Part shown: piece by piece, positions 27,071 through 38,283 of the stretch
Position numbering within the stretch: position 1 is the first letter of the stretch
Layout of the letters: every line of letters begins with the position of its first letter
NCBI RefSeq assembly: GCF_009707515.1
Contig: NZ_WLYI01000004.1
Coordinates: 171,417 to 235,416, forward strand
Direction of reading: 5' to 3'
Length of the DNA stretch: 64,000 nt
Origin: Pseudomonas karstica
GTDB lineage: Bacteria; Pseudomonadota; Gammaproteobacteria; Pseudomonadales; Pseudomonadaceae
The notes under the pieces: model-generated
What the model was told of the DNA's origin: nothing
Database searches by the model: none
The model's input: the letters and a program-made list of their open reading frames with translations, nothing else
Program-made: the position numbers and the translations under genes

Positions 27071-28477
27071 TCAGCCGGGGTCGCGGAAACCAGGGTGGAA
27101 GTCTTTTGGCACGGCCACGCTGACTTTACTGTTGGTGGCGATATCAATCCCTTCACTGGCCACCTCGGCCAAAAAGTCGATCTGCTCTGGCGTGATCACG
27201 TAAGGCGGCAGGAAATACACCACGCTGCCCAACGGTCGCAACAGCGCACCGCGCTCCAGGGCATGTTCGAACACCTTGAGCCCACGGCGCTCCTGCCACG
27301 GGTAGGCGGTCTTGGTGGCCTTGTCCTGGACCATTTCGATGGCCAGCACCATACCGGTCTGGCGCACTTCCGACACATGGGGGTGATCCGCCAGATGTGC
27401 GGTGGCTGTAGCCATTCGTTGGGCCAGTGCCTTGTTGTTTTCGATGACGTTGTCTTCTTCGAAGATGTCCAGGGTCGCCAGGGCCGCCGCACATGCCAGA
27501 GGATTGCCCGTGTAGCTGTGGGAATGCAGGAAGGCGCGCAGGGTCGGGTAGTCGTCGTAGAAGGCGCTGTAGACATCCTCGGTGGTGACCACCGCCGCCA
27601 GGGGCAGATAGCCACCGGTCAATGCCTTGGACAGGCAGAGGAAATCCGGGCGGATGCCGGCCTGTTCACAGGCGAACATGCTGCCGGTGCGGCCGAAACC
27701 TACGGCGATTTCATCGTGGATCAGGTGCACGCCATAACGATCACAGGCCTCGCGCAGCAGCTTGAGGTACACCGGGTGATACATGCGCATGCCACCGGCG
27801 CCCTGGATCAGCGGTTCGACGATCACGGCGGCGACGGTGTCGTGGTTTTCGGCCAGGGTCTGCTCCATGGCCTGGAACAGGTTGCGCGAATGTTCTTCCC
27901 AGCTCATGCCCTCGGGGCGCAGGTAGCAGTCGGGGCTCGGCACCTTGATGGTGTCCAGCAGCAAGGCCTTGTAGGTTTCGGTGAACAGCGGCACGTCGCC
28001 CACCGACATCGCGGCAATGGTTTCGCCGTGGTAGCTGTTGGTCAGGGTGACGAAGCGTTTCTTGTTCGGCTGGCCGCGGTTGAGCCAGTAGTGAAAGCTC
28101 ATCTTCAACGCGACTTCGATGCACGATGAGCCATTATCGGCATAGAAGCACCGGGTCAGGCCTTCCGGGGTCATTTGCACCAGGCGCTCGGACAGTTCGA
28201 TCACTGGCTGGTGGCTGAAGCCGGCGAGAATCACGTGTTCCAGTTGGTCCACCTGATCCTTGATGCGCTGGTTGATCCGCGGGTTGGCGTGGCCAAACAC
28301 GTTGACCCACCAGGAACTGACGGCATCGAGGTAGCGTTTGCCTTCGAAGTCTTCCAGCCAGACGCCTTCACCGCGTTTGATCGGGACCAGGGGCAGTTGC
28401 TGGTGGTCTTTCATCTGGGTGCAGGGATGCCACAGCACCGCCAGGTCGCGTTGCATCCACTGGTTATTCAATCCCAT
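27071..28477 (-). CDS. bioA: Adenosylmethionine-8-amino-7-oxononanoate aminotransferase
   Basis: A 468-residue PLP enzyme of biotin synthesis that uses SAM as amino donor to make 7,8-diaminopelargonate. It begins MGLNNQWMQRDLAVLWHPCT. Active-site blocks are VSSWWVNVFGHANP, YADNGSSCIEVALKMS, IHDEIAVGFGRTG and the PLP-lysine loop CLSKALTGGYLPL. Two adjacent ATG codons (28480, 28477) are possible starts; the second matches P. aeruginosa. The other bio genes are not in the window, the usual Pseudomonas arrangement. Confidence 0.97.
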   Translation of the reverse strand: MGLNNQWMQRDLAVLWHPCTQMKDHQQLPLVPIKRGEGVWLEDFEGKRYLDAVSSWWVNVFGHANPRINQRIKDQVDQLEHVILAGFSHQPVIELSERLVQMTPEGLTRCFYADNGSSCIEVALKMSFHYWLNRGQPNKKRFVTLTNSYHGETIAAMSVGDVPLFTETYKALLLDTIKVPSPDCYLRPEGMSWEEHSRNLFQAMEQTLAENHDTVAAVIVEPLIQGAGGMRMYHPVYLKLLREACDRYGVHLIHDEIAVGFGRTGSMFACEQAGIRPDFLCLSKALTGGYLPLAAVVTTEDVYSAFYDDYPTLRAFLHSHSYTGNPLACAAALATLDIFEEDNVIENNKALAQRMATATAHLADHPHVSEVRQTGMVLAIEMVQDKATKTAYPWQERRGLKVFEHALERGALLRPLGSVVYFLPPYVITPEQIDFLAEVASEGIDIATNSKVSVAVPKDFHPGFRDPG

Positions 28478-28754
28478 CATCAGTCTCCTCGAAGCGGCCC
28501 GCAACGTGTGCGGTAAAACAATCGCGCAAGCCTATGCAATACGCGGACGGGGAACAACCCATGACGTACGTTTGAGGCGCCGAGGTTTTAAAGTATTTTC
28601 CTACAATTTTGGCCTATATAAATTGTTAATCTTTCCTTAACCACACCTCCATAGGCTCTAGATCGATTTTCTCGATATTTCAAAGCAAAATTTTCCGCTT
28701 TAATTCGATAGGTAAACCGCTAGTCTTGGGCGCAGCTCTTACGGGATTGGGTAC

Positions 28755-29306
28755 ATGCAACTACGTAATTCATCGGCTCGCTACGGCTGGGTCAGCATTG
28801 TCATGCACTGGGGCGTGGCCCTGGTTGTGTTCAGTTTGTTCGCTTTGGGCTTGTGGATGGTCGGTCTCGACTACTACAGCGCCTGGCGCAAAGACGCTCC
28901 CGACCTGCACAAGAGCATAGGCATCACGTTGTTCGCCATCATGCTGTTACGCATCGTCTGGCGCCTGCTCAGCCCGCCACCTCCACCGCTTGCCAGCTAT
29001 AGCCGCTTGACCCGTTTGGGTGCTGCGTTTGGCCATGCATTCCTTTACCTGGGACTGTTTGCCGTAATGATTGCCGGTTACCTGATTTCCACCGCAGACG
29101 GTGTCGGGATCCCGGTGTTTGGCCTGTTTGAAATTCCTGCCGTGGTTTCCGGGCTACCGGACCAGGCAGACACCGCCGGTGTGGTGCACCTGTACCTCGC
29201 CTGGGTGTTGGTGGTCTTCGCCGGCTTGCATGGCGTGGCTGCGTTGAAACACCACTTTATCGATCGTGACGCGACCCTGGCTCGTATGCTGGGCCGCAAA
29301 GCCTGA
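28755..29306 (+). CDS. Cytochrome b561 (CybB-like)
   Basis: A 183-residue membrane protein with four predicted helices. Likely haem-ligand histidines are in VIHWGVAL-type context ([18 protein letters not shown]), [20 protein letters not shown] and [17 protein letters not shown]. Members shuttle electrons between the quinone pool and periplasmic partners. The neighbouring YceI protein, 32 bp downstream and in the same direction, belongs to a quinone/isoprenoid-binding family, and b561-yceI pairs are common. About 250 bp upstream is AT-rich and holds the promoter. Confidence 0.92.
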   Translation: MQLRNSSARYGWVSIVMHWGVALVVFSLFALGLWMVGLDYYSAWRKDAPDLHKSIGITLFAIMLLRIVWRLLSPPPPPLASYSRLTRLGAAFGHAFLYLGLFAVMIAGYLISTADGVGIPVFGLFEIPAVVSGLPDQADTAGVVHLYLAWVLVVFAGLHGVAALKHHFIDRDATLARMLGRKA

Positions 29307-29338
29307 TGTTCAACCTCGACTCACAAGGAATAGAAAGC

Positions 29339-29917
29339 ATGTTGAAAAAGACTCTTGCCGCTCTGGCCATCGGTTCTGCCCTGCTGACTGCCGGTCAGGT
29401 GATGGCTGCTGATTACACAATCGACAAGGAAGGCCAGCACGCTTTCGTTGATTGGAAAATCAGCCACTTGGGCTACAGTTTCATCCACGGTACGTTCAAG
29501 GATTTTGACGGTACGTTCAGCTGGGACGCAGCCAAGCCTGAAGCCAGCAAAATCGCAGTTGACCTGAAAACCGCTAGCCTGTGGAGCAACCACGCCGAGC
29601 GTGACAAGCACATTGCCAGCAAAGACTTCCTGGACGTGAGCAAGTACCCGCAAGCCACGTTTGTCTCCACCAGTGTTAAAACCACTGGCGAGAAAACTGC
29701 TGACGTGACCGGTGACCTGACCTTTCACGGCGTGACCAAGCCAGTAGTATTCAAGGCTGTTTTCAACGGTGAAGGCAAGGATCCATGGGGTGGCGAACGT
29801 GCAGGCTTCAACGCCAAGACCACGCTTAACCTGAATGACTTCGGCATCAAGGGCCCAGGCCCAACGTCGCAAACGCTGGATCTGGACATCTCGCTGGAAG
29901 GTGTCAAAGCGAAATAA
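29339..29917 (+). CDS. YceI-family periplasmic protein (PasP homologue)
   Basis: A 192-residue secreted protein. The signal peptide [20 protein letters not shown] ends at VMAA, and the mature lipocalin-like YceI domain begins [20 protein letters not shown]. The ATG at 29339 has AAGGA before it; an upstream in-frame ATG lacks a signal-peptide logic. In P. aeruginosa the orthologue at this location was described as the small protease PasP. YceI proteins generally bind polyisoprenoid lipids. Whether this copy has protease activity cannot be told from sequence. Confidence 0.92.
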   Translation: MLKKTLAALAIGSALLTAGQVMAADYTIDKEGQHAFVDWKISHLGYSFIHGTFKDFDGTFSWDAAKPEASKIAVDLKTASLWSNHAERDKHIASKDFLDVSKYPQATFVSTSVKTTGEKTADVTGDLTFHGVTKPVVFKAVFNGEGKDPWGGERAGFNAKTTLNLNDFGIKGPGPTSQTLDLDISLEGVKAK

Positions 29918-29932
29918 TTTTCGCCCGCACAC

Positions 29933-29969
29933 AAAAATGCCCCGCATCTTTCGATGCGGGGCATTTTTT
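29933..29969. terminator. Bidirectional rho-independent terminator
   Basis: The stem TGCCCCGCATC pairs with GATGCGGGGCA around a TTTC loop. A runs on the left and T runs on the right let it end both the yceI transcript (plus) and the convergent rhlE transcript (minus). Confidence 0.95.
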
Positions 29970-29984
29970 ATGACGCTTTGAAAA

Positions 29985-31862
29985 TCAGCGGTTGCGAGTC
30001 AGCAACGCTGGTTTTTCACCACGAGGACGGCCTGGCAGTTGGTCCAACTGCTCAGGTGTCAGGGTCCGATCGCTTTTCGACTCTTTATGGATGATCTTCG
30101 GTGCTGGGCCTCCACGCGGGTTTTGCACGGCCGGCTCCGAGGAGCTTGGCTGATCGTCACGGGCTGGGCGACGGTTGCGGGACTCTTCGCGACGGGCCTG
30201 GCCGTCACGCGGTGCGCCGTTGCGTGGGCCGCTGCGTTTGGCTGGCGGGGTGCCAGTGGTGGAGCCGTTGCTGCTGCGCGGGCCGTTCTGGCGGCCTTGT
30301 GGCTGGCCGCCGGTGCGCGGAGCACCTGCGCCTGCGCCCTGAGCTGGCGCACCTGGACGACGGCCACGGCCCTGGGCCGGTTTGGCCTGGGGCACGTAGT
30401 CAACGCGGTTACCGAAGTTATCCACATCGTCGTCGAGGAACTCGTCCGGAGCACGGTCAGCGGCAGCGCGTGGTGGCTGGCTCGGTTGGCGCTGTTCGCG
30501 GGCCGGGCTGCCTTCACGGGGCTTGTGCTCACGGGCCGGGCGTTCGCCACGGCCGGCGGCAGGTTTGTCCTTGCCACCCTTGTCCTTGCCCTTGTCTTTA
30601 CGACCGCCACCGCCGCCGCCGCCGTTCGGGCCATCACCCTTGGGGCCACGTGGGTTGCGTGGATTGCGCACGTCTGGACGCTCGCGCACTTCCGGCTTCT
30701 CGGCTTCCACGGCGCTGGAATCAAAGCCCATCAGGTCGCCGTCGGCGATTTTTTGCTTGGTCATGCGCTCGATGCTTTTGAGCAGCTTCTCTTCGTCCGG
30801 AGCCACCAGGGAAATGGCTTCGCCCGAACGACCGGCGCGGCCAGTACGGCCAATGCGGTGTACGTAGTCTTCATCGACGTTTGGCAGCTCGAAGTTGACC
30901 ACGTGTGGCAACTGGTCGATGTCCAGGCCGCGGGCCGCGATATCGGTGGCGACCAGGATGCGCACGGTACCGGCCTTGAAGTCGGCCAGGGCTTTGGTCC
31001 GCGCGTTCTGGCTCTTGTTACCGTGGATGGCGACGGCGGTGAGGCCGTGTTTGTCCAGGTACTCGGCCAGGCGGTTGGCGCCATGCTTGGTACGGGTGAA
31101 GACCAGGACCTGTTCCCAGGCGCCGGCGGTAATCAGATGCGCCAACAGTGAACGCTTGTGGCTGGCCGGCAGGCGGAATACGCGTTGCTCGATTCGCTCG
31201 ACAGTGGTGTTCGGCGGCGTGACTTCGATGCGCTCGGGGTTATGCAACAACTTGCCCGCCAAGGCGGTGATGTCGTTGGAGAACGTCGCCGAGAACAGCA
31301 GGTTCTGGCGCTTGGCCGGCAGGCGCGCGAGGACTTTCTTCACGTCATGGACAAAGCCCATGTCGAGCATGCGGTCGGCTTCGTCGAGCACGAGGATTTC
31401 CACGTGGGACAAGTCGACGCTGCCTTGGCCGCACAGGTCGAGCAAGCGGCCCGGGCAGGCCACCAGGACGTCGACACCGCGAGACATGGCCTGAACCTGT
31501 GGGTTCATGCCAACGCCGCCGAAGATGCAGGCGCTGACGAACTTCAAGTCGCGGGCATACACCTTGAAGCTGTCATGCACTTGCGCTGCGAGTTCGCGGG
31601 TAGGGGTCAGGACCAGTACGCGTGGTTGGCGCGGGCCATGACGCTGGGATTTGTCCGGGTGACCGTTGGGGAACAACCGCTCCAGGATCGGAAGGGCGAA
31701 GCCGCCGGTTTTACCAGTACCTGTCTGTGCCGCAACCATCAGGTCGCGACCTTGCAACACGGCGGGAATGGCCCGCTGTTGCACCGGAGTAGGCTCGGTA
31801 TAGCCCGCTGCCTCGATGGCGCGGACTAAAGCCTCGGAGAGACCGAGGGAAGCAAAGGACAT
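29985..31862 (-). CDS. rhlE: DEAD-box ATP-dependent RNA helicase RhlE
   Basis: A 625-residue helicase. The first 380 or so residues carry the full motif set: Q-motif region [65 protein letters not shown] and [10 protein letters not shown]. The C-terminal 240 residues are a low-complexity, basic Gly/Pro/Arg/Lys-rich tail that probably binds RNA and is intrinsically disordered. RhlE proteins assist ribosome assembly, RNA decay and cold growth. AGGA precedes the ATG. A long 5' leader is possible. Confidence 0.95.
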   Translation of the reverse strand: MSFASLGLSEALVRAIEAAGYTEPTPVQQRAIPAVLQGRDLMVAAQTGTGKTGGFALPILERLFPNGHPDKSQRHGPRQPRVLVLTPTRELAAQVHDSFKVYARDLKFVSACIFGGVGMNPQVQAMSRGVDVLVACPGRLLDLCGQGSVDLSHVEILVLDEADRMLDMGFVHDVKKVLARLPAKRQNLLFSATFSNDITALAGKLLHNPERIEVTPPNTTVERIEQRVFRLPASHKRSLLAHLITAGAWEQVLVFTRTKHGANRLAEYLDKHGLTAVAIHGNKSQNARTKALADFKAGTVRILVATDIAARGLDIDQLPHVVNFELPNVDEDYVHRIGRTGRAGRSGEAISLVAPDEEKLLKSIERMTKQKIADGDLMGFDSSAVEAEKPEVRERPDVRNPRNPRGPKGDGPNGGGGGGGRKDKGKDKGGKDKPAAGRGERPAREHKPREGSPAREQRQPSQPPRAAADRAPDEFLDDDVDNFGNRVDYVPQAKPAQGRGRRPGAPAQGAGAGAPRTGGQPQGRQNGPRSSNGSTTGTPPAKRSGPRNGAPRDGQARREESRNRRPARDDQPSSSEPAVQNPRGGPAPKIIHKESKSDRTLTPEQLDQLPGRPRGEKPALLTRNR

Positions 31863-32217
31863 GAGTAATCCTGTTTTAGTTAGGGCTTGGCCCAGAGGGA
31901 TAGTCTTGCCTGGCGCGAATGGCGTTTAGATGAACGCAATCCCGTCCGGTCCTGCTGGGGGCGGCAGGCACCTCGATGGCTCGCGCGGGCTGAAAGCTGC
32001 GCAGTAGCGGGTTCGGGTGTCTTTTGCAGACCCAAGCGTCCGGGCGTAAGCCTGGCGGAAAGGTCGCAGTATAACAGAGCAATCACTGTGTGCTGCTTTC
32101 CTGCTGCTCAACGGTGTGCACAGGCTTGGGTAACAAGGCCGTTTTGGCGCCCAGGCCCGCCATTGCGCCACCAGCCCTGGGTGAATAAGGGCCGGCGGTG
32201 CAGGGGGGGGGCAGGTG
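31863..32217. other. 355-bp gene-free stretch upstream of rhlE
   Basis: No credible coding region. It must contain the rhlE promoter; a -10-like TTATACT is on the minus strand near 32070, about 210 bp upstream of the rhlE ATG, without a convincing -35. If used, it would leave a long structured leader, a common feature of RNA helicase mRNAs. A G tract of nine lies near 32205-32213, just past the metF stop. Confidence 0.4.
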
Positions 32218-33063
32218 TCAGCGGGGCAGCTTGAGGTTGTTCCACACGGCCAGGCTCGGTTCAGCCTGGTTCAGGGTGTAGAAGTGCAGCCCTGGCGCTC
32301 CCCCTTGCAGCAGTCGCTCACACATTTCACTGATGACCTGTTCGCCGAACGCCTGGATGCTTTTGACGTCATCGCCATAGGCTTCCAGTTGTTTGCGAAC
32401 CCAGCGTGGGATTTCCGCGCCGCAGGCGTCAGAAAAACGCGCCAGTTTGCTGTAGTTAGTGATAGGCATGATGCCTGGCACGATCGGAATGTCCACGCCC
32501 ATGCTCCGTACACGTTCGACAAAGTAGAAGTAGCTGTCGGCGTTGAAGAAGTACTGGGTGATCGCACTGTTGGCGCCGGCGTTGGCCTTGCGTACGAAGT
32601 TTTGCAAGTCGTCTTCGAAGTTGCGCGCCTGGGGATGCATCTCCGGATAAGCGGCCACTTCGATATGGAAATGATCACCGGTCTCTTCGCGGATAAAACT
32701 CACCAGGTCATTGGCGTAGCGCAGCTCGCCGCTGGCCATGCCCATGCCGGACGGCAGGTCACCGCGCAAGGCAACGATGCGTTTGATGCCAGCGCTTTTG
32801 TACTGGGTCAGCAGGCTGCGCAGGTCGTCCTTGCTGTCGCCCACGCAAGACAAATGCGGAGCGGCCGGGATTTTGACTTCGCTTTCCAGCTGCAACACGG
32901 TATTGATCGTGCGATCACGGGTCGAGCCGCCGGCACCGTAGGTGCAGGAGAAGAAGTCGGGGTTGTAGCTGGCCAGTTGGCGGGCAGTGGCGAGCAGTTT
33001 TTCATGCCCAGCATCGGTCTTGGTCGGGAAGAACTCGAAACTGTAGCGACGGTCTTGGGACAT
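32218..33063 (-). CDS. metF: 5,10-methylenetetrahydrofolate reductase
   Basis: A 281-residue FAD enzyme that produces 5-methyltetrahydrofolate, the methyl donor for methionine synthesis. Family markers are the N-terminal RRYSFEFFPTKTDAGHEKL, FFSCTYGAGGSTRDRT and the later QYFFNADSYFYFVE. AAGGG precedes the start. It lies 169 bp downstream of ahcY on the same strand, separated by a REPIN. Together they cover two steps of the activated methyl cycle. Confidence 0.97.
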   Translation of the reverse strand: MSQDRRYSFEFFPTKTDAGHEKLLATARQLASYNPDFFSCTYGAGGSTRDRTINTVLQLESEVKIPAAPHLSCVGDSKDDLRSLLTQYKSAGIKRIVALRGDLPSGMGMASGELRYANDLVSFIREETGDHFHIEVAAYPEMHPQARNFEDDLQNFVRKANAGANSAITQYFFNADSYFYFVERVRSMGVDIPIVPGIMPITNYSKLARFSDACGAEIPRWVRKQLEAYGDDVKSIQAFGEQVISEMCERLLQGGAPGLHFYTLNQAEPSLAVWNNLKLPR

Positions 33064-33107
33064 GGTAATACCCTTGAAAGCTCAAAAGCCGACAGTGCAC
33101 TCTCACT

Positions 33108-33210
33108 CTGTAGGAGCGAGCTTGCTCGCGAAGAACGTCAACGATAACGCGTGTAATCAGGTTACACGCGGTGCCCTTGGGTTTTTCGTGAGCAAGCTCG
33201 CTCCTACAGG
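33108..33210. repeat. REPIN-like repeat, family A copy 2
   Basis: It starts CTGTAGGAGCGAGCTTGCTC and ends with the inverted arm GTGAGCAAGCTCGCTCCTAC. The interior shares CGTCAACGATAACGC with the copy at 45551. It is an intact pair of REP arms between ahcY and metF. Confidence 0.88.
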
Positions 33211-33232
33211 AAGAGCAGGAAACGCCGGTTAC

Positions 33233-34902
<1,670 letters not shown>

Positions 34903-34945
34903 GTGCAGTAAGTCTTTCGCCCAAACACCTCGGAGCCTCGCCCCC

Positions 34946-35350
34946 ATGAACTTCCACACCCGCAAATGGGTAAAACCCGAAGACCTCAACCCCAACGGCA
35001 CTCTGTTCGGTGGCAGCCTGCTGCGCTGGATTGATGAAGAAGCGGCCATCTACGCCATTGTCCAGCTGGGCAATCAGCGCGTGGTGACCAAGTACATCTC
35101 CGAAATCAACTTTGTCAGTGCTTCGCGCCAGGGCGACATTATCGAGTTAGGCATCACCGCCACCGAGTTCGGCCGCACTTCCATCACGCTGACCTGTGAA
35201 GTGCGCAACAAGATCACCCGCAAGAGCATCCTGACTGTGGAAAAAATGGTCTTCGTCAACCTCGGGGAAGACGGCTTGCCCGCCCCACATGGCCGCACTG
35301 AAATCAAATATGTGAAGGATCAGTTCACGGAAGACGGTCTCAGCGAATAA
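34946..35350 (+). CDS. Acyl-CoA thioesterase, YciA-like hotdog fold
   Basis: A 134-residue single-hotdog protein. NPNGTLFGGSLLRWIDEEAA is the acyl-CoA thioesterase signature, in which the aspartate or glutamate acts in catalysis. SEINFVSASRQGDIIELG and TLTCEVRNKITRKSI continue the fold. Members hydrolyse acyl-CoA esters of varied chain length; the natural substrate is not evident here. It is divergent from ahcY and appears monocistronic. GGAG lies 11 bp before the ATG. Confidence 0.88.
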   Translation: MNFHTRKWVKPEDLNPNGTLFGGSLLRWIDEEAAIYAIVQLGNQRVVTKYISEINFVSASRQGDIIELGITATEFGRTSITLTCEVRNKITRKSILTVEKMVFVNLGEDGLPAPHGRTEIKYVKDQFTEDGLSE

Positions 35351-35419
35351 GCCAGTTCCACCCGCATAGAAATGGCCAAGGCCTGGTGTCTGCCGGTTTA
35401 GTCCCGGTCATTGAACAGC

Positions 35420-35464
35420 CCTGAACCCTGCGTGTCGTAGTTACAGGCTCCTCCAGGGTTCAGG
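35420..35464. other. Inverted repeat with 11-bp perfect arms
   Basis: CCTGAACCCTG (35420-35430) and CAGGGTTCAGG (35454-35464) are exact reverse complements with a 23-base loop. The element lies in the 226-bp gap between the thioesterase and the DMT transporter genes. No T run follows, so a terminator role is doubtful; a leader structure or protein-binding site is possible. The rest of the gap shows only a -10-like TATAAG at 35525. Confidence 0.55.
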
Positions 35465-35576
35465 AATATCATGTTCATAGGTGTTGGCCTGTACGCAGCT
35501 AATGTGCGGCGTGGTCGATTTTAGTATAAGCAGCTACTGGCGAATCAATTCTGTTTGCTCTCCCTAGGAGTGGCCT

Positions 35577-36410
35577 GTGGTTGCAACGGCTTTGGTATTA
35601 GTAGCGGCGCTGTTGCATGCGACGTGGAACACCTTGATTAAATTCAGTGGCGAGCGCCTGTTGGTGATTGCTTGCATGGACAGCGTAGCCTTGCTGTTTG
35701 TGTTGCTGGCGGTAGGGTTTGTATCGTTGCCGCCGCTGGAAATCTGGCCATGGATTATCGCTTCGGCGCTGTTCGAATTGCTCTACCGCTACCTGTTGAT
35801 CCAGGCCTACCGGGTGGGCGACCTGGGGTTGGTGTATCCGCTGATGCGTGGGTTGTCACCGTTGGTGGTGTTGACGCTGACCTTTGTGTTTGCAGGGGAG
35901 GTGCTCAGTACCCAGCAGATTCTTGGCATCCTGCTGATCCCGTTTGGCATGCTATGCCTGTTGTGGCAGGGCGGTGGGGGGGAACGGTTGCCCTGGTCGA
36001 TGTTGCCGGTGGTGGCATTGATCGGTCTGTGCATTGGCTGCTACACCTTTCTCGACGGTCAAGCCCTGCGGCGGTGGCCGCACCCGCTGGATTACCTGGT
36101 GTGGCTGACATTGGCCAGCGCCTGGCCGTTCCCGTTACTGGCAGTGGTACGCAAGCGGGCGGCGTTCAGCCTGTTCTGGCGTACGCAGTGGCGGCTGGGG
36201 CTGAGTGTCGGGTTGTGTGTATTGTTGAGCTACGCTCTGGTGCTCTGGGCGATGCAGTTGGGCTCGATCGCCGAAGCCGCCGCGCTGCGGGAAGTCAGTG
36301 TGATCCTGGTGGTGCTGTTCGGCATGCGATACCTGAAAGAACCTTTCGGCCGGCCACGGCTCATAGCCTGTGGGTTGGTGCTGATCGGTATGTTCGTGAT
36401 GAAACTCTAA
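35577..36410 (+). CDS. EamA/DMT-superfamily transporter
   Basis: A 277-residue membrane protein with about ten hydrophobic segments in two repeats. YRVGDLGLVYPLMRGLSPL and the second-half AMQLGSIAEAAALREVSVIL are typical DMT (EamA-like) sequences. The start is a GTG at 35577, supported by TAGGAG 6 bp upstream. The substrate is unknown; members move amino acids, nucleotides or other metabolites. The MAPEG gene follows after 31 bp. Confidence 0.85.
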   Translation: MVATALVLVAALLHATWNTLIKFSGERLLVIACMDSVALLFVLLAVGFVSLPPLEIWPWIIASALFELLYRYLLIQAYRVGDLGLVYPLMRGLSPLVVLTLTFVFAGEVLSTQQILGILLIPFGMLCLLWQGGGGERLPWSMLPVVALIGLCIGCYTFLDGQALRRWPHPLDYLVWLTLASAWPFPLLAVVRKRAAFSLFWRTQWRLGLSVGLCVLLSYALVLWAMQLGSIAEAAALREVSVILVVLFGMRYLKEPFGRPRLIACGLVLIGMFVMKL

Positions 36411-36441
36411 CTGCTGGATAAAACTAAAAAAGGAATGGGTT

Positions 36442-36828
36442 ATGACAGTCGCTTTCTGGTGTGTGTTGATTGCAATTTTTCTGCCTTACCTGTGCATAGG
36501 CGTAGCCAAGTTCAGCGGCGGTAAGTTCGGGCCTCGACAAAACCATGACCCCCGGGCTTTCCTGGAGACCCTTGAAGGGTTTGCCAAGCGGGCCCACAGT
36601 GCACAACTCAACAGCTTTGAAGTGACGCCGGCGTTTGCGGCGGCGGTAGTCATTGCCCATATAGCCGGTAATGCGTCGCTGGTGACTATCAACGTGCTGG
36701 CGGTGCTGTTTATCACCAGTCGGTTGCTTTACATCATTTGCTACCTGGCGGACTGGGCAATGTTGCGTTCGTTGGTGTGGTTTGTGGGGATGGCGCTGAT
36801 TGCGAGTTTCTTTTTTGTGTCGATCTAG
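36442..36828 (+). CDS. MAPEG-family membrane protein
   Basis: A 128-residue protein with four membrane helices. RAHSAQLNSFEVTPAFAAAV is the MAPEG family signature (membrane-associated proteins in eicosanoid and glutathione metabolism). AAGGA precedes the ATG. Bacterial members are poorly characterised and may handle glutathione or lipophilic electrophiles. It is probably cotranscribed with the DMT transporter upstream. Confidence 0.88.
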   Translation: MTVAFWCVLIAIFLPYLCIGVAKFSGGKFGPRQNHDPRAFLETLEGFAKRAHSAQLNSFEVTPAFAAAVVIAHIAGNASLVTINVLAVLFITSRLLYIICYLADWAMLRSLVWFVGMALIASFFFVSI

Positions 36829-36840
36829 AGGGCACTCCAG

Positions 36841-36978
36841 AGCGTCACATCTTGCGCAAGGCATGAGGCGTGCGCGCATAGCGGGACGCGGAGCGTCCCA
36901 GGAGGCATTCCCACGCGGAGCATGGGAACGAGTGGGGCCCGTGAAATAGGGATCGTTCCCAGTGTGGGAACGATCAAT
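36841..36978 (-). repeat. Dispersed intergenic repeat, family B copy 3
   Basis: It contains TCTTGCGCAAGGCATGAG, GGGACGCGGAGCGTCCCA, CCCACGCGGAGCATGGGAA and a terminal GATCGTTCCCAGTGTGGGAA. It is the longest copy and fills the gap between the convergent genes MAPEG and mltA. It has the same orientation as the copy at 1479. Confidence 0.82.
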
Positions 36979-36980
36979 CT

Positions 36981-38153
36981 TCAGCTTCCCGCAGGCGCAT
37001 CCGGTACTTTCGGCAGCGCCGCGCCTTTAGGCCACAGCATCCAGATTTGACCCTGCTGCTTCATATTGCCAGCCAACTCGCCCGCCGCATCGCCGGTCCC
37101 CCAAAACAGATCGGCTCGCACCTCGCCAGTAATCGCGCCACCGGTATCCTGCGCGGCCACGGGGCGAGCGATCGGCGTGCCATCCGGTCGGGTCGTCGAC
37201 AACCACAGCAGGCTGCCCAACGGAATCACCTTGCGGTCCACCGCAACGCTGTAGCCAGCGGTCAGTGGTACGTTCAGCGAGCCGCGAGGGCCTTCGTTGC
37301 TGTCGGGGCGGGCACTGAAGAACACATAGCTGGGGTTGCTTGCCAGCAGTTCGGGAATCCGCTGGGGATGAGCCTTGGCCCAGGCACTGATGGAGCCCAT
37401 GGTCACGTCTTCTTTCTTCAACTCGCCTTGTTCCACCAGCCAGCGGCCAATGGGGCGGTAGGGAAAGCCATTCTGATCGCCATAACCGATGCGCAACTGG
37501 CGGCCGTCTTCCAGTTGAATACGACCCGAACCCTGGATTTGCAGGAACTGCAGGTTCATCGGGTCGGTCAGCCAGGCGATAGGCTGGGCGGTCGAGCCTT
37601 GCTGGTTGAGGGTGCTGGCATCGTCATAGGGCTTGAGCACTCGACCTTCCAGTCGTCCGCGCAGGCGTTTGCCCTTGAGTTCCGGGTAGATGCTTTCCAG
37701 GTTGACGATGATCAGGTCATCCGGCACACCGAAAACCGGCACATGGGCGATGGCTGTTTCAGTGAGGCTGCCAGGGTAAACCGGCTCGTAGTAGCCGGTG
37801 ATCAGCCCATTGGGGCTGTTGTCTGCCGAGCGTAAGCCATAGACATCCAGGTGTTCCTTGAGGAAGCCGCGAATGGCCACGGACGTTGCGGGCACATTGG
37901 CCGCTGCTGCGCAGGTTGCACCCCATACTGGATCGTTCTTGAGGCGTTGGCAGGCGCTGCGCCAGGACTCGAAGCCGGCTTGCAAATCGTTATCCGAGAC
38001 GGCCGGCAAGGCTTCCCAGGTTGCGCTGACATACGTTGCAATCGCGTGCGGCTGGTCTTTCTCGTGCTTGCCGGTATCGCAGCCGGCAAGCAGCGCCATC
38101 ATCGGCAGAGCCCACGCCAGGCGGCGGCTCCAGGGTTTAAGCGTGACATTCAT
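36981..38153 (-). CDS. mltA: Membrane-bound lytic murein transglycosylase A
   Basis: A 390-residue outer-membrane lipoprotein that cleaves peptidoglycan glycan strands with formation of 1,6-anhydromuramic acid. The signal peptide ends in the lipobox LLAGC. The MltA domain is marked by LITGYYEPVYPGS, IQGSGRIQLEDG and the C-terminal 3D domain VAAQDTGGAITGEVRADLFW, which holds the catalytic aspartates. The start at 38153 places the lipobox correctly; the longer reading would not. Confidence 0.95.
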   Translation of the reverse strand: MNVTLKPWSRRLAWALPMMALLAGCDTGKHEKDQPHAIATYVSATWEALPAVSDNDLQAGFESWRSACQRLKNDPVWGATCAAAANVPATSVAIRGFLKEHLDVYGLRSADNSPNGLITGYYEPVYPGSLTETAIAHVPVFGVPDDLIIVNLESIYPELKGKRLRGRLEGRVLKPYDDASTLNQQGSTAQPIAWLTDPMNLQFLQIQGSGRIQLEDGRQLRIGYGDQNGFPYRPIGRWLVEQGELKKEDVTMGSISAWAKAHPQRIPELLASNPSYVFFSARPDSNEGPRGSLNVPLTAGYSVAVDRKVIPLGSLLWLSTTRPDGTPIARPVAAQDTGGAITGEVRADLFWGTGDAAGELAGNMKQQGQIWMLWPKGAALPKVPDAPAGS

Positions 38154-38283
38154 GAAAACTATTCCTGAGACGATTGCCTCGAGCCGATCAAGGTTCGAGC
38201 AACCCGTATTATTAATAGGGCTATTGGTCTTTGTGGATGGGACGAGGATACTGGCCGCCGTTTCCCGTGACCTGATAGCCACC

